Below are positions 43,023 to 44,252 of a stretch of DNA of 44,252 nucleotides, piece by piece. Position 1 is the first letter of the stretch, and each line of letters begins with the position of its first letter. The notes under the pieces were generated by a model. The model saw only the letters and a program-made list of their open reading frames with translations. It did no database searches and was not told where the DNA came from. Source of the DNA: Butyrivibrio sp. AC2005 (GTDB taxonomy: Bacteria; Bacillota; Clostridia; Lachnospirales; Lachnospiraceae). The position numbers and the translations under genes are program-made. The DNA is taken from assembly GCF_000424145.1 (NCBI RefSeq), contig NZ_AUJI01000042.1:1-44252 (forward strand), written 5' to 3'.

Positions 43023-43556
43023 TTACTTCACTGTAACCACAACCTCATTATTTGCCTGTGTCAGCGGCACATACCCTGACTCAGCTTCTTCCCATGAAAA
43101 GAAAGGCGCCTGATTAAACAAAAGAGTATGCTCACCCTTCGCAAGACACTCCCCGGGAACCCACTCAACATGCTCACCTGCGGGAATAAGATCCGTCACC
43201 TCATAAACCTCTCCTGTCTCCTTATCAGAAATCTGATATCTCATGAAAATATCCTCATTTTCCTTATCATTTTCCAGATAAATAGTCGTATTCTCCGTTA
43301 TATCGCAGTCCTCGATTCCTGAAAAATACACCTGCCTGTCAGCTAGAACATCTGCCAAAGAATTCTCCTCAACTTTTTCAATAGAAGCTCTTGTATCCAG
43401 AGACAATCTATCGTACGCTTCCATCTGCTCTTCAACACTCTTCTTAGATAAATTCCCGGCAATCATCAGAACTGCATTACAGATAAGCCCTATAATCACC
43501 ATCACAATTATCACCTTCTTATCAATCCTCTTACCGTTTTTACTATTGTTTTCCAT
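43023..43556 (-). CDS. Single-pass membrane protein with outer beta-rich domain
   Basis: A 177-residue protein. The short charged N-terminus is followed by a membrane segment at about 15-36 (VIIVMVIIGLICNAVLMIAG) and an extracytoplasmic domain with DITENTTIYLENDKENED and GEHTLLFNQAPFF, suggesting a beta-sandwich. The ATG at 43556 is used; AAAGGCGG is 7-8 bp upstream, and the upstream in-frame TTG is not needed. It is the first gene of the conjugation operon in the window and lies about 150 bp after a strongly structured leader. Its outer domain may be partner to the exported protein encoded next. No family was recognised. Confidence 0.65.
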   Translation of the reverse strand: MENNSKNGKRIDKKVIIVMVIIGLICNAVLMIAGNLSKKSVEEQMEAYDRLSLDTRASIEKVEENSLADVLADRQVYFSGIEDCDITENTTIYLENDKENEDIFMRYQISDKETGEVYEVTDLIPAGEHVEWVPGECLAKGEHTLLFNQAPFFSWEEAESGYVPLTQANNEVVVTVK

Positions 43557-43705
43557 AAACAACCGCCTTTCAAAATAACATCTTTAAAACTGTACAAAAA
43601 TGAAATACACAGCTTTTCCGCTTTTTCAAAAAAATAGTCAAATTTCTAATTCAAACATAAATTTCCATGTACATTTTCCCCTTATCCGACCATTCCGTTC
43701 TTCGT

Positions 43706-43781
43706 CTGTAAAGGGACTTTCGCGGCATAAATCCTCGCACAAATAGACGTGCTGCGGTTTATTCCACGGTTCCCTTTACAG
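43706..43781 (-). ncRNA. Large stem-loop, 11-bp perfect outer stem
   Basis: ctgtaaaggga (43706-43716) and its exact complement (43771-43781) enclose 54 bases that can extend the helix with further short pairings (ATAAA/TTTAT and GCAC/GTGC around an 8-base loop). Together with the stem-loop beginning 5 bp away it suggests a structured RNA on the minus strand, or a DNA site such as an origin of transfer. Which of these it is cannot be told from the sequence. Confidence 0.45.
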
Positions 43782-43786
43782 CCTCG

Positions 43787-43879
43787 CTTTCCTGCGTGCG
43801 TAGCCTTTGCCGATAACGGGGAACTGGATATAATTCTTTAAATCTTCCGTTATCGAACTTTTAATCATACGCAGGAAAG
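43787..43879 (-). ncRNA. Nested stem-loop with 10-bp and 9-bp perfect stems
   Basis: Outer arms ctttcctgcg (43787-43796) and cgcaggaaag (43870-43879) enclose inner arms cgataacgg (43811-43819) and ccgttatcg (43847-43855); all pair perfectly. Within the minus strand an ATG at 43866-43868 opens a 27-codon frame ending KGYARRKARL at 43785, with no visible ribosome site. The nested geometry is more likely a folded RNA or a protein-binding site than a coding gene. Confidence 0.45.
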
Positions 43880-43979
43880 ACACTCCATTACAGCTACTTG
43901 CCCTCTAGTAGATTGTAATTTAAATAAATAGACCAATATGCTATACTGATAATATAAAACCTTTGGAGGTGATTTCAGT

Positions 43980-44252
43980 ATGGCAAAAGCGCAACCACTT
44001 ATTCTTCCTGATGATGATCGTGAGTACTTTGAATCTATAGTTCGCACCAGAACCATGCAGGCCCAAATCGTATCAAGAGCAAGAATTCTTCTTCTAAAGG
44101 CTGATGGCGAATCTGTAGATGCGATAGCTGAAAAGGTTGGGCTCAATCGTAACAGCGTATTACTCTGCCTTAAAAAGTACAAAAATGGTGGTGCGGAAAA
44201 TGCTATTTTTGATACTCCTGGTCGCGGCCGAAATGCTGAAATCACTGATGAT
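43980..44252 (+). CDS. IS630-family transposase, N-terminal part (runs off the window)
   Basis: An ATG at 43980, 10 bp after GGAGGTG, opens a frame that continues through the right edge (91 codons seen). The helix-turn-helix region ARILLLKADGESVDAIAEKV then LNRNSVLLCLKKY, followed by GGAENAIFDTPGRGR, is the DNA-binding head of IS630-type transposases; GRGR begins the linker before the catalytic domain. The catalytic DDE part is outside the window. The element reads on the plus strand, away from the conjugation module, and bounds it on the upstream side. Confidence 0.85.
   Translation, partial: MAKAQPLILPDDDREYFESIVRTRTMQAQIVSRARILLLKADGESVDAIAEKVGLNRNSVLLCLKKYKNGGAENAIFDTPGRGRNAEITDD

Larger units (their letters stand above)
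43557..43979. other. Structured leader ahead of the conjugation module
   Basis: No solid gene is present in these 423 bp. They contain two large stem-loops (43706-43781 and 43787-43879), a possible 27-codon frame within the second, and at the right the start region of an IS630-type element. The junction with that element is probably near 43905-43912, where TA dinucleotides (the usual IS630 target) occur, but I could not identify the terminal repeat. Promoters for the module may have been separated from it by the insertion. Confidence 0.5.

Noticed and set aside
43865..44245. Minus-strand frame of 126 codons opposite the IS630 transposase start
   Set aside because: The plus-strand frame has a ribosome site and the IS630 helix-turn-helix; the minus frame has no recognised motif.
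1..44252. CRISPR array
   Set aside because: No set of regularly spaced direct repeats was found; the closest cases are the pair at 2996-3030 and the TATACCC units, which are not spacer-separated arrays.

Overview
The window reads as DNA from a low-GC, AT-rich Gram-positive anaerobe, most likely a Clostridia/Lachnospiraceae relative (Butyrivibrio-like). This is inferred from the purine-rich Shine-Dalgarno sites, the style of the conjugation genes (NlpC/P60 and VirB4 proteins like those of clostridial conjugative transposons) and the AT-rich glycosyltransferase genes; no rRNA or housekeeping marker is present to prove it. Every intact gene between the two terminal insertion sequences is on the minus strand, so transcription runs right to left.

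Left edge (1-774): the end of an ISL3-type insertion sequence has split a mannose-1-phosphate guanylyltransferase gene (manC). Region 813-25816 is a surface-polysaccharide locus. In transcription order it holds a Wzy-like polymerase/ligase; the GDP-D-glycero-D-manno-heptose enzymes GmhA, HddA and a fused HddC-GmhB; a GT4 glycosyltransferase; a second Wzy-like protein; a GT-B glycosyltransferase; an acyltransferase-3; another glycosyltransferase; two hexapeptide-repeat acyltransferases; a DUF115/Maf-like probable glycosyltransferase; a Wzx flippase; a KdsB-like cytidylyltransferase; an HMG-CoA-lyase-fold aldolase with a second C-terminal domain; and a HAD phosphatase. After a decayed transposase come a GT-C membrane glycosyltransferase, a polyprenyl-phosphate-type GT2, a methyltransferase, an AraC regulator and gmd-fcl-manC'. 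No initiating phosphoglycosyl transferase and no Wzz/Wzd/Wze chain-length gene is in the window. The aldolase, HAD phosphatase, KdsB-like enzyme and DUF115-like protein together look like a cassette that makes and transfers a CMP-activated 2-keto-3-deoxy (ulosonic-type) sugar of unknown structure.

Middle (25836-26661): an XRE-family regulator has a consensus promoter overlapped by a perfect 20-bp inverted repeat, and sits between the polysaccharide locus and a mobile-element module.

Right part (26755-43556): a conjugation (type IV secretion-like) module. It has a canonical VirB4 ATPase, a second VirB4-like ATPase with an altered Walker B motif, a 1384-residue NlpC/P60 cell-wall hydrolase, membrane-anchored proteins with long charged regions, and three exported proteins beside the canonical VirB4. 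An AAA ATPase with a PD-(D/E)XK-like tail is lodged inside the operon with its own terminator and a set of TATACCC/GGGTATA repeats. No relaxase, VirD4, VirB6 or integrase is visible. Upstream of the module is a leader with two large stem-loops, cut off by the start of an IS630-type element at the right edge.
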